Shown piece after piece: positions 1 to 8,959 of a stretch of DNA of 64,000 nucleotides. This stretch comes from Prorocentrum cordatum (lineage: Eukaryota; Sar; Dinophyceae; Prorocentrales; Prorocentraceae). How positions within the stretch are numbered: the stretch's first letter is position 1; the number at the start of each line of letters is the position of its first letter. The notes under the pieces are model-generated. The model was not told where the DNA came from and searched no databases. It worked only from the letters and a program-made list of their open reading frames with translations. The translations under genes were made by a program, and so were the position numbers. The stretch lies in the NCBI GenBank assembly GCA_963575745.1, contig CAUYUJ010015748.1:129001-193000 (forward strand). Reading direction: 5' to 3'.

Positions 1-600
1 TCGTGGTCGTGGTGGGTGCATCTCCGCGTCATGGGCACCTCCATGTGTCACGGAATACTCCCTTCCTGGGTGGACGCCGGCGTTTCGCCGTGATGACGCG
101 ATCGTGACGGCAATTTCTGGTCGTGTAGGCTGTTTATGGTCGTGGTCGTGGTGGGTGGCTGTGCGTGGTCGTGGTGGCTGCTCTGGTCGTGGTGGCTGTT
201 CCTCGTGGTGGTCGTGGTTGCTGTTCGTGGTCGTTGTAGCTGTTTCTGGACGTGGTCGTAGTGGCTGTTCGTGGACGTGGTGGGCGCAACACCGTATCAT
301 GGACACCTCCATGTGTCACGGAATACCCCCTTCCTGGGTGGACGCTGGCGTGTCGCCGTGATGGTCCAGGACGTGGTCGTGATGGCTGTTTCTGGTCGTG
401 TAGGCTGTTTATGATGGTGGTCGTGGTGGCTGTTCGTGGTTGTTGTGGCTGTTTCTGGTCGTGGTCGTGGTGGCTGTTCGTGGTCGTGGTGGGTGCGTCT
501 CTCCGTCATGGACACCTCCATGCGACACGGAATAATTACCCCCTTCCTGGGTGGGCACCAGCGTGTCGCCGTGATGGTCGCTGTGGAGGTCGATAATCAC
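1..600. repeat. GTCGTG-type low-complexity repeat with three interspersed ~65-bp modules
   Basis: The stretch is dominated by GGTCGTGGTGGCTGTT-like units. Three related modules, containing CACCTCCATG, CCTTCCTGGGTGGACGC and GTGTCGCCGTGATG, lie near 29-95, 299-364 and 509-590. The last module recurs at about 11215-11276, so it is a dispersed repeat. Frames through this region are simple Val/Gly/Arg runs and were not taken as genes. Confidence 0.8.
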
Positions 601-1495
601 ACCTTTCAAGGCGGTCCAAGAGGCCCCCAAGATCTCCCCAAGACGGCCCGAGAGACCCTCAAGACCGCTCAAAGACGGCCCAAGAGCGCTCCAAGAAGGC
701 CCAAGAAACCCTGAAGAACTTTTTTTCGGAGCCCAGGAGAGCTCCAAATCGGTCCAAGAGGGGCCCGAGAAACCCTCCAGACGGTCCAAGAGAGTCGGGA
801 GACGCCGAAATATCACTCCCAAACGCCTACGATGGCCTCAAGACGGCCCAACACGCCTTCAAGACGCCCCAAGAGGTCCCTAAGAGGTCCCTAAGCGGCG
901 TCCCAAGAGACCTCCCACTAGCAAAAATCGTCCCATTCCCTTAGGACAACGTGCATTTTTAACATATCCGCCTCTTCGTCTTTCACGCCTTTCAAGGCGG
1001 TCCAAGAGGCCCCCAAGATCTCCCCAAGACGGCCCGAGAGACCCTCAAGACCGCTCAAAGACGGCCCAAGAGCGCTCCAAAAAGGCCCAAGAAACCCTCA
1101 ATAACTCTCTTTCGGGGCCCAGGAGGGCTCCAAATCGGTCCAAGAGGGGCCCGAGAAGCCCTCCAGACGGTCCAAGAGAGCCGGGAGACGCCGAAATATC
1201 ACCCCCGAGCGCCTTCGATGGCCTCAAGACGGCCCAGCAGGCCTTCAAGACGCCCCAAGAGGTCCGTAAGCGGCGTCCCAAGAGGGCTCCCACAAGCAAA
1301 AGTCGCTTCATTCCTTTAGGAAAACGTGTATTTTTAACGTATCCGCCTCTTCGTCTTTCACACCTTTCAAGGCGGTCCAAGAGCCCCCAAGATCACCCCA
1401 AGACGGCCCGAGAGACCCTCAAGACCGCTCAAAGACGGCCCAAGAGCGCTCCAAGAAGGCCCAAGAAAACCCTCAAGACGGTCCAAGAGGCCCCA
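601..1495. repeat. Three tandem ~380-bp units
   Basis: CCTTTCAAGGCGGTCCAAGA begins at about 602, 988 and 1363, giving spacings of about 386 and 375 bp. Each unit continues with CCAAGACGGCCCGAGAGACC and then a GC-rich arm ending in CGTCTTTCA. The third copy is incomplete. No gene is seen. Confidence 0.85.
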
Positions 1496-1910
1496 ATACG
1501 GCCCCATGATTGAGGTCCACAGGGGCAACCTGAACGGAATCTTTGAGCCTCCCGCCCAAACACGCCCCCGAAAGGCCCCTAGAAGCCCCCAAGTAGCCCC
1601 ACGAAGCCCCCAAGAGAGCCCCAAGAGGCCCCCAAGAGGCCGCAAGAAAGCCCCAAGAGGCCCCCGAGAGGCCCCCAGGAAGCTCCCAGGAGGCCCCCAA
1701 GAGGCCAGGCAGACCCCCCCAAGAGACCACCAAGAGGGCCCACCCAGAGCCATCCACGAGGCCTCCCAGAGTTCCCAAGAAGCTCCCACGAACCTTCCAA
1801 GGGCTCCCAAGACCCCGCGAGGCCTCCAAGAGCTCCCAAGAAGCTTCCCAGATGCCTCCAAGGGCTCCCAAGAGGGTCACAAGTACTCCTCCTGAGAAGC
1901 TCCTTAATGC
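1496..1910. repeat. CCAAGAGGCCCC short-period repeat
   Basis: Degenerate copies of CCCAAGAGGCCCC fill the interval. The same repeat returns at 2560-2670, 3300-3414, 11152-11180 and 20560-21150. Open frames here encode only Pro/Arg/Gln/Ser-rich low complexity on one strand and Gly/Leu/Trp on the other. Confidence 0.85.
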
Positions 1911-2454
1911 TCCCAGAAGAGACTCCCAGAAACATCCATGAGCTCTCCGATATGCCCCCTCCCCAGATTCCCAGCACTCAGATTTTCTCGCGTCCCTCAC
2001 CCTTGGATCCTTCACTGCGTTTTCCTCCAATTTCGATTGGATGAGGATGAGCTTGGGATGGTCCTGGACATGTGTGGGGGGCTCTGGAGGTCAGCGTGAA
2101 TTCTGAGAGGTTGTCGGTTGCGTGTCTTCTGTAAAAACAACCAAGAATAGGAATAATGGAAAGACCGCACATACATCACCGATCCCCAAACGGCCCACAT
2201 GTGTATGCATTCGGCAACGTGTATGATGTGGGATGTCAAGCACGTCTGGCCCCATCCTCCTCGAAGTGGTCGCCCTCATCATCCTCCGCCTCCACCTCCT
2301 TCTATCCGTCCCTCCCTCCCTCATATCCCTGCCCCACCTCCCTCTCCTCCATTTTCTCCTCTTCCTCCTCATATTTCCTCCCAAAGTGGGGTGGGACGGA
2401 CCCCGGGCGAACCCTCAGGAACCCCGACAACATACAGGAATCCCTGCAAAGCTC
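1911..2454. other. Stretch without a recognised gene
   Basis: Mixed-composition sequence that becomes CCT-rich from about 2265 to 2370. I see no frame with protein-like content. Confidence 0.5.
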
Positions 2455-2551
2455 CGAGGAGGAGGAGGAGGAGGAGGAGGAGGAGGAGGAGGAGGAGGAG
2501 GAGGAGGAAGAGGAGGAGGAGGAGGAGGAGGAGGAGGAGGAGGAGGAGGAG
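2455..2551 (+). repeat. (GGA)n microsatellite
   Basis: About 97 bp of almost pure GGA with a single GAA interruption. It explains the poly-Glu, poly-Gly, poly-Arg, poly-Ser and poly-Pro frames at this position. Confidence 0.95.
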
Positions 2552-2559
2552 GGGGCCAC

Positions 2560-2700
2560 CCAAGAGGCCCCAGGGGAGCCCAGTACGCCGCCAAGGAGCC
2601 CCAAAACGCTCCCAAAAAACCCCCAAGAAACCCCCAAGACGGCCCCAAGAGGCTCCAAATAGCGCTCCAGGGCCGGCGGAATGAGCGAAGCGATTACATA
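2560..2700. repeat. CCAAGA repeat ending in a dispersed module; candidate empty site
   Basis: After CCAAGACGGCCCCAAGAGG comes TAGCGCTCCAGGGCCGGC and then GGAATGAGCGAAGCG. The same order occurs at about 11152-11211, directly to the right of the large transposon, but here it is uninterrupted. I therefore read this as a paralogous unoccupied copy of the insertion site. Confidence 0.7.
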
Positions 2701-3299
2701 GTCCCCAGACAATTGTCCTACTTGTTCCTATGCTGGAATAGATTCCCCCAGTAGAGGGACAGGCCCGACTTGATACTACGAGTGGTAAGCGAGGCCGCCC
2801 CCAAGAGCTGCAGGGCACCGGCGGCCCGACGGAGAGCAGGCCGCCCCCAGGGCGCCCCCGAGGCGGCGGCTGGCCGCCGCTCCCCGAGTCTAGGGGCGAG
2901 CGCAGGACTGGAGGGGCCCCGGGACACACAAATTCGCCGGCCCAACGGGCCAGAGGCGTGCTAAGATCTCTGGGAACTACCCTGACCTTCCAGGAGGGCT
3001 AAAAAATAGCACGCGACTTAAACACCTATCCCAGAGCTATTATATGTCTTGGTTTTAGGTTGTTTCGTTTAGTGTTTTTCGGTTTTTTGGCTTCCTGTGC
3101 TGAATAATAGCTCTCTGGAAGGTCAGGGTACTGAACAATATTTCTAGTTCGCGCGCGCGGGGCGGCCCCTGGGGGGCCCCCGGGCGAAAAGTACCCTGGC
3201 CGATCCCCGGCCGGGTCCCGGGCGATCCCCAGGGGGGAGGCTATTTTTCGCCACCCCTCACGAGGATCGTGGCCTCCGAGGGGGGCGCTGCCAACGACT
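2701..3299. other. GC-rich stretch without a recognised gene
   Basis: It contains GTAGAGGGACAGGCCCGACTT at 2751-2771, a short module that recurs with small changes at about 56033 and 59695. The rest is GC-rich with CCCGGG-type runs. No convincing coding frame. Confidence 0.5.
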
Positions 3300-3414
3300 A
3301 CCCCCCCTCCCGCCCCGAGGGGCCCCCAAGAGCCCCCCAAGAGGCCCCAGAGGGGCCCTAGACGCTGCCAGGGAACCCCAAGACGCTCCCAAGAAGCCCC
3401 TAAGAGGCCCCAAA
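3300..3414. repeat. CCAAGAGGCCCC repeat, left flank of the transposon
   Basis: Degenerate CCAAGAGGCCCC units run up to ...GAGGCCCCAAA immediately before the terminal inverted repeat. The repeat resumes as AAGACGGCCCCAAGAGG at 11152, which shows that the element interrupts this repeat. Confidence 0.8.
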
Positions 3415-3447
3415 CCCAGTAGCCGAAAAAGCTTAGAACAAATAGAT
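3415..3447 (+). repeat. Left terminal inverted repeat
   Basis: Begins CCCAGTAGCCGAA, followed by A and then AAGCTTAGAA, then CAAATAGATC. The right end read as reverse complement differs at one base within the first 24 and then stays similar (AAATAAATC). Confidence 0.85.
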
Positions 3448-3660
3448 CTATAGTTATCTTCATGAAAAGATAACCAACACATCTTAAAAGATAAGTCATG
3501 CGCATGATAAACATAATATGTTCACATTTATCTGTTCGGAGAGATAAATACACCAACAATTATGGCATACTTATCTTATCTTCAAGATAATTATGTCATA
3601 ATTATCTTCAAGATAACTATCTTATACTCAAGATGATTATCTTATAATTTTGTTATGCAG
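3448..3660. repeat. Left subterminal zone with AAGATAA/TTATCTT motifs
   Basis: AT-rich, with about ten copies of AAGATAA or its complement. Several are paired as palindromes, such as TTATCTTCAAGATAA. In CACTA elements, subterminal repeats of this kind bind an element-encoded protein; that role here is inferred. Confidence 0.7.
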
Positions 3661-3798
3661 TCAATGTCGTCATGGCCGTCGCCATCACAATCCTCATCGT
3701 CGTCGACGCCGTTGCCGCTGTTGCTCTTCTTTTGCCCGAAGCATGTTGTTTCTCCGTGTTCCACACTGTAGTTTGCTCCAGCGATTTCTGTTCGCGCG

Positions 3799-4041
3799 AT
3801 GGAGGTGATTAAGACGTTCGGCAAGATTAACACTAGATCTACAGAGCGCAAGATCTGGCGGCACGACAAGAGAATAGGGGGTGAGGAGTACGCCAACCAA
3901 CGCCAGATTGAGAGGCTGGGCCCAGACGCAGCACTGGAGTGCCGCTTGTGGTCGATCCACTACAAGTTCCCGCTGCGCCCGTTGCCCTACCCTGAGTGGT
4001 TGCAGCACGTTCCTGGGACACCTTCGCCCTATGCGCAGTAG
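3799..4041 (+). CDS. Small basic protein, gene 1 of the transposon
   Basis: An 80-residue frame with diverse, protein-like composition: a basic N-terminal half (KTFGKINTRSTERKIW, then HDKR) and a C-terminal half with aromatic and Pro residues (YKFPLRPLPYPEW). It does not match a family I recognise. A GTC/CAT-rich spacer precedes it (about 3660-3735), as for the other genes of the element. An A-rich tract and hairpin copy 1 follow 70 bp after the stop. The ATG at 3799 is the first in frame after the spacer; an upstream exon cannot be excluded. A product of this size could be an accessory DNA-binding protein, but nothing visible proves it. Confidence 0.5.
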   Translation: MEVIKTFGKINTRSTERKIWRHDKRIGGEEYANQRQIERLGPDAALECRLWSIHYKFPLRPLPYPEWLQHVPGTPSPYAQ

Positions 4042-4110
4042 CTTCCTTTTCTGTGCAGACCTGGGGAACTCGGTAGTGAAAAAAAAGAAACAACAAACAA
4101 AAAAGACAAC

Positions 4111-4126
4111 CTCCGCGAGCGCGGAG
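4111..4126 (+). promoter_or_regulatory. Hairpin copy 1
   Basis: CTCCGCGAGCGCGGAG: a perfect 7-bp stem with a 2-nt AG loop, preceded by AAAAAAGACAAC and followed by TGGTTCA. It lies 70 bp after gene 1. Role unknown; 3'-end formation or transcript processing is a guess. Confidence 0.75.
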
Positions 4127-4149
4127 TGGTTCACATGGGCACACCATTC

Positions 4150-4234
4150 AACAACAAGAAACCAAACAACTAAACAACAAAAACAACAACAACAGCAGCA
4201 GCAACAACAACAACGACAACAACAACATCAACAC
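4150..4234 (+). repeat. (CAA)n/(CAG)n spacer
   Basis: CAA-type repeats fill the space between hairpin copies 1 and 2. They create an apparent poly-Gln frame that is not a gene. Confidence 0.8.
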
Positions 4235-4239
4235 GTATC

Positions 4240-4255
4240 CTCCGCGCACGCGGGG
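4240..4255 (+). promoter_or_regulatory. Hairpin copy 2
   Basis: CTCCGCGCACGCGGGG: 7-bp stem including one G-T pair, loop CA, followed by TGGTTCAT as in copies 1 and 4. It stands ahead of gene 2. Confidence 0.7.
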
Positions 4256-4299
4256 TGGTTCATACGTTTATTGCATAGCATTGTCATCCTCATGAACAC

Positions 4300-4390
4300 C
4301 ACTCCGAGGCGCATCATCATCGTTATCATCACCACCATTACATACCATTACCACAATCAACACCGACATCATCGTCTCATCACCATCATC
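4300..4390 (+). repeat. CAT/CAC-rich spacer before gene 2
   Basis: Degenerate CAT/CAC trinucleotides. A similar run occurs downstream of hairpin copies 3, 4 and 6, so it is part of the intergenic pattern of this element. Confidence 0.7.
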
Positions 4391-4410
4391 GTTGCGATTC
4401 TGGCTTGCAG
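4389..4410 (+). promoter_or_regulatory. Possible spliced-leader relic or splice acceptor before gene 2
   Basis: TCGTTGCGATTCTGGCTTG then CAG. It closely resembles the sequence before gene 3 (5914) and, more loosely, the dinoflagellate spliced leader 3' half (GTAGCCATTTTGGCTCAAG, known). A plain acceptor ending in CAG is the alternative. Confidence 0.4.
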
Positions 4411-4462
4411 AACGTCGCTTCCCCCTTTTTCTCCACTAGCACACTCGTGGCCGCTTCCCGAG

Positions 4463-5686
4463 ATGTCGGGCAAACCTCGTCGCAAAAGGCCGACGGAGTC
4501 TCAGGTGGACCCCGAGACGTTGGCAGACCAATGGAACGACCTCGCGAAGTTAAGAGATCCAGGATTCCGTTGGGATGGGTCGGGGTATGGCGCCACCAGG
4601 GCGCAGCCGCTAGATGAAGACACGATGGTTCAATACGAGCGCCTCTTGCAGATCCTGCTCCAGCTCGCGCCGACGGGCTTCCCGACTCACAAGTCATTGG
4701 CGCAGACCTTCGAGAAACTCCACAGTCGCCATGGAATTTTAGGTTGTGATCCACGCTTCGTGAATCGAAGCGCCACGTTGGCATCAGAGACATGGAGAGT
4801 AATGACGAAGCACATCTACAACGCAGCGCTGAACGAGAAGGTGCTCAAGAACAGCTCCCTTCGAGCGTTGGTGGATATGATCGCCTTGCCATCTGCAGAT
4901 CTGGAATCAGCGTCGCGCGAAACGTTTGAGGAGGCGGCAACAGACGAACCTGGAACCTGGAGAACAGAGCCAGCCAGCGGGAGTCGCGACGCTAGAAGTG
5001 CTGCCGACTTGAGCGCGTCGAATGTCCAAGAGCTCTTCAACATGAGCGCGGATGCAGGCGGCGATACGGAAGTCGAGACTGACGTAGAGCTTTGTGGCGT
5101 ATTCTGCAAGTGCCCAGAGTGCACCAGGATGATCATGGTGAGTGGTGATTCGGGTGAGCAGGAACGCGTGGAGATCCCCTCGGCAGCCATCGGCGGCCAG
5201 AAACGTGACACCAAGAAGATGCTGCAGAGCGAGAGTGGCGCCAAGAAGGGCAAAGGCAAGGGCTGCGCCAAGAAGGGCAAGGGTTGCGCCAAGAAGAGCA
5301 AGGGAGGCGCCAAGAAGGGCAAGGGCAAGGGCAAGAGTTGCGCCAAGAAGAGCAAGGGAGGCGGCAAGGGCAAGGGCGTCAAGGTGAAAATGCGACTGCG
5401 TGGCAAGCAGGGAAACAAAGGCAAGGACAAGGACAAGGAAGGGGACGCTGGCAAGGACATCGCAATCCCGACGACGATCATCCAGAGGCGCGAAACAGCT
5501 CAACGTCGAGGGGAGGCGTACTTGCTCGACCGTAAGGGCATCTACCTCGTCGGCATCACTTCGAAGAGGTCCCCGAACTACAATTCTCTGATGGAGACGC
5601 TCAAGAACGAGGTCAACAGCGGTGCCGTGAAGACCAAAGAGGACGCGAAGAGGTGGCTGGACGAGCATGTTTCGGTGTGCGATTGA
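4463..5686 (+). CDS. Lysine-rich protein with a Cys cluster, gene 2 of the transposon
   Basis: 407 residues. The frame is open further upstream, but only through spacer repeats. The ATG at 4463 opens the first protein-like segment (SGKPRRKRPTESQVDPETL). Residues 1-150 are a mixed globular-looking region. A Cys cluster C211-x3-C215-x-C217-x2-C220 could bind zinc. Residues ~258-310 are AKKGKGKG-type repeats, strongly basic and suited to nucleic acid binding. The C-terminal ~75 residues (from IQRRETAQRRGEAYLL) look folded again. I do not recognise the family. Its place in the element suggests an accessory DNA-binding protein like TNPA of CACTA elements, but that is inference from position and charge only. 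Hairpin copy 3 follows 33 bp after the stop. Confidence 0.7.
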   Translation: MSGKPRRKRPTESQVDPETLADQWNDLAKLRDPGFRWDGSGYGATRAQPLDEDTMVQYERLLQILLQLAPTGFPTHKSLAQTFEKLHSRHGILGCDPRFVNRSATLASETWRVMTKHIYNAALNEKVLKNSSLRALVDMIALPSADLESASRETFEEAATDEPGTWRTEPASGSRDARSAADLSASNVQELFNMSADAGGDTEVETDVELCGVFCKCPECTRMIMVSGDSGEQERVEIPSAAIGGQKRDTKKMLQSESGAKKGKGKGCAKKGKGCAKKSKGGAKKGKGKGKSCAKKSKGGGKGKGVKVKMRLRGKQGNKGKDKDKEGDAGKDIAIPTTIIQRRETAQRRGEAYLLDRKGIYLVGITSKRSPNYNSLMETLKNEVNSGAVKTKEDAKRWLDEHVSVCD

Positions 5687-5718
5687 CGTCGTGAGAAAAA
5701 GGTGAAAAAAAGGACATC

Positions 5719-5734
5719 CTCCACGAGCGTGGAG
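5719..5734 (+). promoter_or_regulatory. Hairpin copy 3
   Basis: CTCCACGAGCGTGGAG: perfect 7-bp stem, loop AG, 33 bp after the gene 2 stop and just after GTGAAAAAAAGGACAT. Compared with copy 1, both stem strands changed (G to A and C to T), which preserves pairing. Confidence 0.75.
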
Positions 5735-5754
5735 TCGGCGCGTCCTCATGAGCA

Positions 5755-5912
5755 TCACCCTCGTCACCATCAACATCATCAACATCGTCGCATCGTCGTG
5801 CTCACCACCATCATCAGCATCACCGTCGTCACCATCAGTATCATCAACATCATCATAATCATCACATCATCAGCATCACCATCCATCTCCATCACCATCG
5901 TCATCGTCATCC
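5755..5912 (+). repeat. CAT/CAC/ATC-rich spacer before gene 3
   Basis: Degenerate CAT/CAC trinucleotides from hairpin copy 3 to the start of gene 3; no gene content. Confidence 0.75.
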
Positions 5913-5913
5913 T

Positions 5914-5932
5914 TCGTTGCGGTTTTGGCTCG
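5914..5932 (+). promoter_or_regulatory. Possible spliced-leader relic before gene 3
   Basis: TCGTTGCGGTTTTGGCTCGA matches the known dinoflagellate leader CGTAGCCATTTTGGCTCAA at about 15 of 19 positions, including an unbroken TTTTGGCTC. It lies 40 bp before the ATG. Genomic leader relics are known from recycled dinoflagellate cDNAs. Confidence 0.5.
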
Positions 5933-5970
5933 ATCGAGGGTCTTTCGTGCGCCCCTCCTTGAAGAGAAGG

Positions 5971-6990
5971 ATGGGCAAGAGGAGGAACAAGTCTGCTCTG
6001 CCAGAACCTGAGGAAGATGTCGCGCCTAAAGCCAACCCTCTGGCCAAGTGGTGTATCAATGCGAGGATAGAGGCTGCGAGTCGTGGCATGCCCTTGCCGA
6101 AACAGGAGATGAAAATCGAGACGGAGGCCGACGAGGTCGAAGAGCCACCCGGCAAGAGAGCCGCTGCAGTTGCCTCGGGACCACCGCCACCAGCACAGAA
6201 GGCCACGGCAATAAAGAATACAGCAGCAGCACCACCAGCACCCGCAAAGACGGCAGCACCAGCACCACCAGCAGCACCAGCACCCGCAGACATGGAGACG
6301 GAAGCCGACCTCATGAGCATGGACGCTGCGACGTGGGTGAGTGAGTTTGTGAAGAATTCAAAGGAAGAATACAACGCGTTCAACTACCGTCTTCGGGGCA
6401 AGCCTGAAGAGACCAGGGACGAGTGGAAGAGGATCCAGAAGACGGGATCGGCGTTCGAGGCAATGCAGTTCGTGGAGACAATCAGGTCTGACCAGACCAG
6501 GCACCGCAGCGACATCCATCGGAAGTTCGACAAGGAGGAGTTCTTCAATACATGGAAGACGTGGAAGGAGGCGCTGGAGAAGTACGACGAGCCGATCTTG
6601 CTGGCCATGGTAAAGGCGAAGACACTGGAGACACGACGCGACAAAGCCATCCCAGAATACTTGGACGTGCCATACCCCAGGTACTTGGAGGTCAAGATCT
6701 CGTCTGAGAGAACCACGCAGCTCAAGGAGCAGGGGTACCAGCTGACGGCGGAGGAGCAGCTGACCGAGGACCACTTCGACAGGACCAAGAGCGACTTTGC
6801 CGCGCTCGCAGCGGCGACGAGGGCAAGCAGCAGCGGCCACAGCAGCAGCAGCAGCATGCCCCAGCAGCAGGACGACGGAGCGAAGCAGATGCCAGGGTCA
6901 GTGCAGGTCGCGCTGAAGGGGGCGAGGAACGCCCACAGCATGGCCGACAGGTTCATCCGCGAGCTCGGCGCGGCGATCACGTCCAGCCAG
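5971..6990 (+). CDS. Gene 3 of the transposon, exon 1 (unknown protein)
   Basis: Encodes 340 residues. The ATG at 5971 (GKRRNKSALPEPEED) is chosen over one 54 bp upstream because that one lies next to the leader-like sequence. Order: a basic/acidic N-terminus, an Ala/Pro-rich linker at about 70-110, then a charged, probably helical domain (EEYNAFNYRLRGKPEETRDEWK onward, about 127-280) and a Ser/Gln-rich linker. The protein-like sequence ends at ITSSQ, where GTCTGG gives a GT donor at 6991 in phase 0. Beyond it the frame is only poly-Glu from (GGA)n. Exon 2 at 7787-8020 continues in phase. No family recognised; in this element it is probably an accessory protein. Confidence 0.65.
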
Positions 6991-7786
6991 GTCTGGGCTG
7001 GGGAGGAGGAAGAGGAGGAGGAAGGGAGGTAGGGAGGCAGCGAGGGAGGGAGGGGGGAGGGAGGATGTGAGGCGGAGGAGGAGGAAGGAGGAGAGGAGGA
7101 GGAGGAGGGGAGGAGGCGGAGGAGAGGAGGAGGAGGAGGACGGAGGAGGAGAGAGGAGGAGGAGGAGGAGGAGGAGGAGGAGGAGGAGGAGGAGGGAGGA
7201 GAGGCCATCTGAAAGTCATCTTAAGATGATCTTGAGATGACCTTATCTGATAGAATCAATAAGAACTTAAGATCATCTGAAAGTCATCTTAAGATGACCT
7301 TAAGATGAAGCTGTTTTTTCGAGGTTGGGGCGCTGCCCCGCCTCCCTCCCCCTCCCCCTCCTTCCCCCTCCGTCCCCTTCCTCTTCCCTCCTCCTCCTCC
7401 TCCGCCTCCTCCTCCTCATCCTCCTCCTCCTGCTCGTCGTCATTCGTCCCTCCTGCTCATTCATTCCTCCTCCTCCTCCTCCTCCTTCCCTTCCTCCTTC
7501 TCCTCCTTCTCCTCCTGCTCCTCCTGCTGGTCCTCTTCCTGCTGCTCCTCCTCCTCCTCCGCCTCCCCATCCTCCTCCGTCCTGCGTCCTCCGTCATCCG
7601 TGCCCCATCCTCTTTCCTCCGTCTCCTCCCCCTCCTCCTCATCCTCCTTCTCCTCCTCCTCCTCCTCCTCCTCCTCCTCCTCCACTCCTCCTCCTCCTCC
7701 TCCTCCTCTTCCTCCTCCTCCTCCTCCTCCCTCCTCCTCCTCCTCCTCCTCCGCCTCCTCCTCCTTCCTCCTCCTCCTCCTCCAAG
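6991..7786 (+). other. Gene 3 intron with complementary GGA and TCC arms
   Basis: GT at 6991, AG at 7785-7786, about 796 bp. The 5' part (about 7005-7203) is GGA-rich and the 3' part (about 7330-7785) is TCC-rich, so the two arms are complementary. Between them, 7205-7305 holds two copies of ATCTGAAAGTCATCTTAAGA and other palindromic ATCTTAAGAT motifs. The TCC arm also provides a polypyrimidine tract. Confidence 0.6.
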
Positions 7787-8020
7787 GGAAACGCGAACGC
7801 GCATGGGTGCAAGATCGAGGCCGACCTTACGTCGCTGAAGGCGGCGCTCGCGACGGACGACCAGCTGCTGCTGGACTTCGAACAGAGGTGCGTCTCGGAC
7901 TGGCAGGCAGTCAAGGCAGCGGACATCGAGGCTGCGGCTAAGGTGGCCACGAGCATCGACGAGGATATCAAGAAGGACCGCAAGAAATTGGCCGCGATGC
8001 GGGCACTCTGGAAGCTTTGA
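7787..8020 (+). CDS. Gene 3 of the transposon, exon 2
   Basis: Begins after CTCCTCCAAG and reads GNANAHGCKIEADLTSLKAA in phase 0 with exon 1. It ends ...RKKLAAMRALWKL and a TGA, 77 residues. Composition is helical and charged (heptad-like Leu/Ala spacing), matching the end of exon 1 and unlike the Pro/Ser-rich translation of the TCC run before it. The stop is followed by AAAAAATGAAATAAAAAAAG and hairpin copy 4 at 35 bp. Confidence 0.6.
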   Translation, partial: GNANAHGCKIEADLTSLKAALATDDQLLLDFEQRCVSDWQAVKAADIEAAAKVATSIDEDIKKDRKKLAAMRALWKL

Positions 8021-8054
8021 GGGGGCCGCGACAAAAAATGAAATAAAAAAAGAC

Positions 8055-8070
8055 CTCCGCGAGCGCGGAG
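8055..8070 (+). promoter_or_regulatory. Hairpin copy 4
   Basis: CTCCGCGAGCGCGGAG, identical to copy 1, after an A-rich tract and followed by TGGTTCATCATC. It lies 35 bp after the gene 3 stop. Confidence 0.75.
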
Positions 8071-8072
8071 TG

Positions 8073-8073
<1 letters not shown>

Positions 8074-8158
<85 letters not shown>

Positions 8159-8210
8159 ACATCATCATCACCATTATCACCATCATCACTATCATAACTC
8201 ACACCATCAC
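8074..8210 (+). repeat. (CAT)n microsatellite
   Basis: Nearly pure CAT for about 85 bp, then degenerate CAT/CAC. It accounts for the poly-His, poly-Met, poly-Asp and poly-Ile frames here. Confidence 0.95.
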
Positions 8211-8228
8211 TACTATCCTCAGCACTAC

Positions 8229-8685
8229 CCCCTCCTCCTTCTCCCATTCTCCTCCTCCTCCTTTTCCTTCTCCTCCCTCCTCCTCCTCCTGCTCCTCCTC
8301 CTCGGCCTTCTCTTCATTATCCTCCTTCTCTTCCTCCTCCTCCTTTTCCTCCTCCTCCTCCTCCCCCTCCTCCCTCCGCCCTGCTCCTTCATCACCCACC
8401 TCCTCCTTCTCCCGCCTCCCGCGCCTCCTCCTGCTCCTCCTCCTCCCCCTCCTGCTCCTCCTCCTCCTCCTCCTCCTCCTCCTCCTCCTCCTCATCATCA
8501 TCATCATCATCATCATCCCTCCTCCTCCTCCTCCTCCTCCCTCCTGCTCCTCCCTCCTCCTCCTTCTCCTCCTCCTCCTCCTCCTCCTCCTCCTCCTCCT
8601 CCCCGCCACCACTGCTCCTCCCTCCCTCCTCTCTCTCTCACCCATCCTCCTCCCTCCTTCTCCCCTCTGCCTCCTCCGGAGCGAA
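8229..8685 (+). repeat. (CCT)n-rich run
   Basis: CCT trinucleotides broken by a short (CAT)n at about 8493-8517. No gene. Confidence 0.9.
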
Positions 8686-8796
8686 ACAAAAGCCACAGCA
8701 TCGCCATCGTCACCACCATCTTCTCGAACACCACGACAACAAACAAAACATCAGAAGAAAAAAAACCTGTTGGCTATGACGGCGATGGTGTCGATC

Positions 8797-8837
<41 letters not shown>

Positions 8838-8853
8838 TATGATGATGATGGCT
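8797..8853 (+). repeat. (GAT)n microsatellite
   Basis: GAT repeats ahead of hairpin copy 5, complementary in type to the (CAT)n that follows copy 4. Confidence 0.9.
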
Positions 8854-8876
8854 GCAACCGCACATAACTAACATTC

Positions 8877-8892
8877 CTCCACGGGCGTGGAG
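8877..8892 (+). promoter_or_regulatory. Hairpin copy 5
   Basis: CTCCACGGGCGTGGAG: perfect 7-bp stem, loop GG, 68 bp before the ATG of the transposase-like gene. Confidence 0.75.
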
Positions 8893-8959
8893 TGGCAATG
8901 AGCATCAACACCACAACGCAATGTAGTTCAGTAGTCCCTTTCCTTTGGTTTAAGACAAT

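Noticed and set aside
2156-2754. Several frames of 160-190 residues through 2456-2551
   Set aside because: They are translations of (GGA)n in all frames, poly-Glu, poly-Gly, poly-Arg or poly-Ser.
3881-4462. N-terminal extension of gene 2 back to 3881
   Set aside because: It overlaps gene 1 in another frame, then runs through poly-Lys, poly-Gln and poly-His spacer repeats and the hairpins.
7305-7838. Ser/Leu/Pro-rich frames ahead of gene 3 exon 2
   Set aside because: They are the TCC-rich intron arm; protein-like content begins only at 7787.
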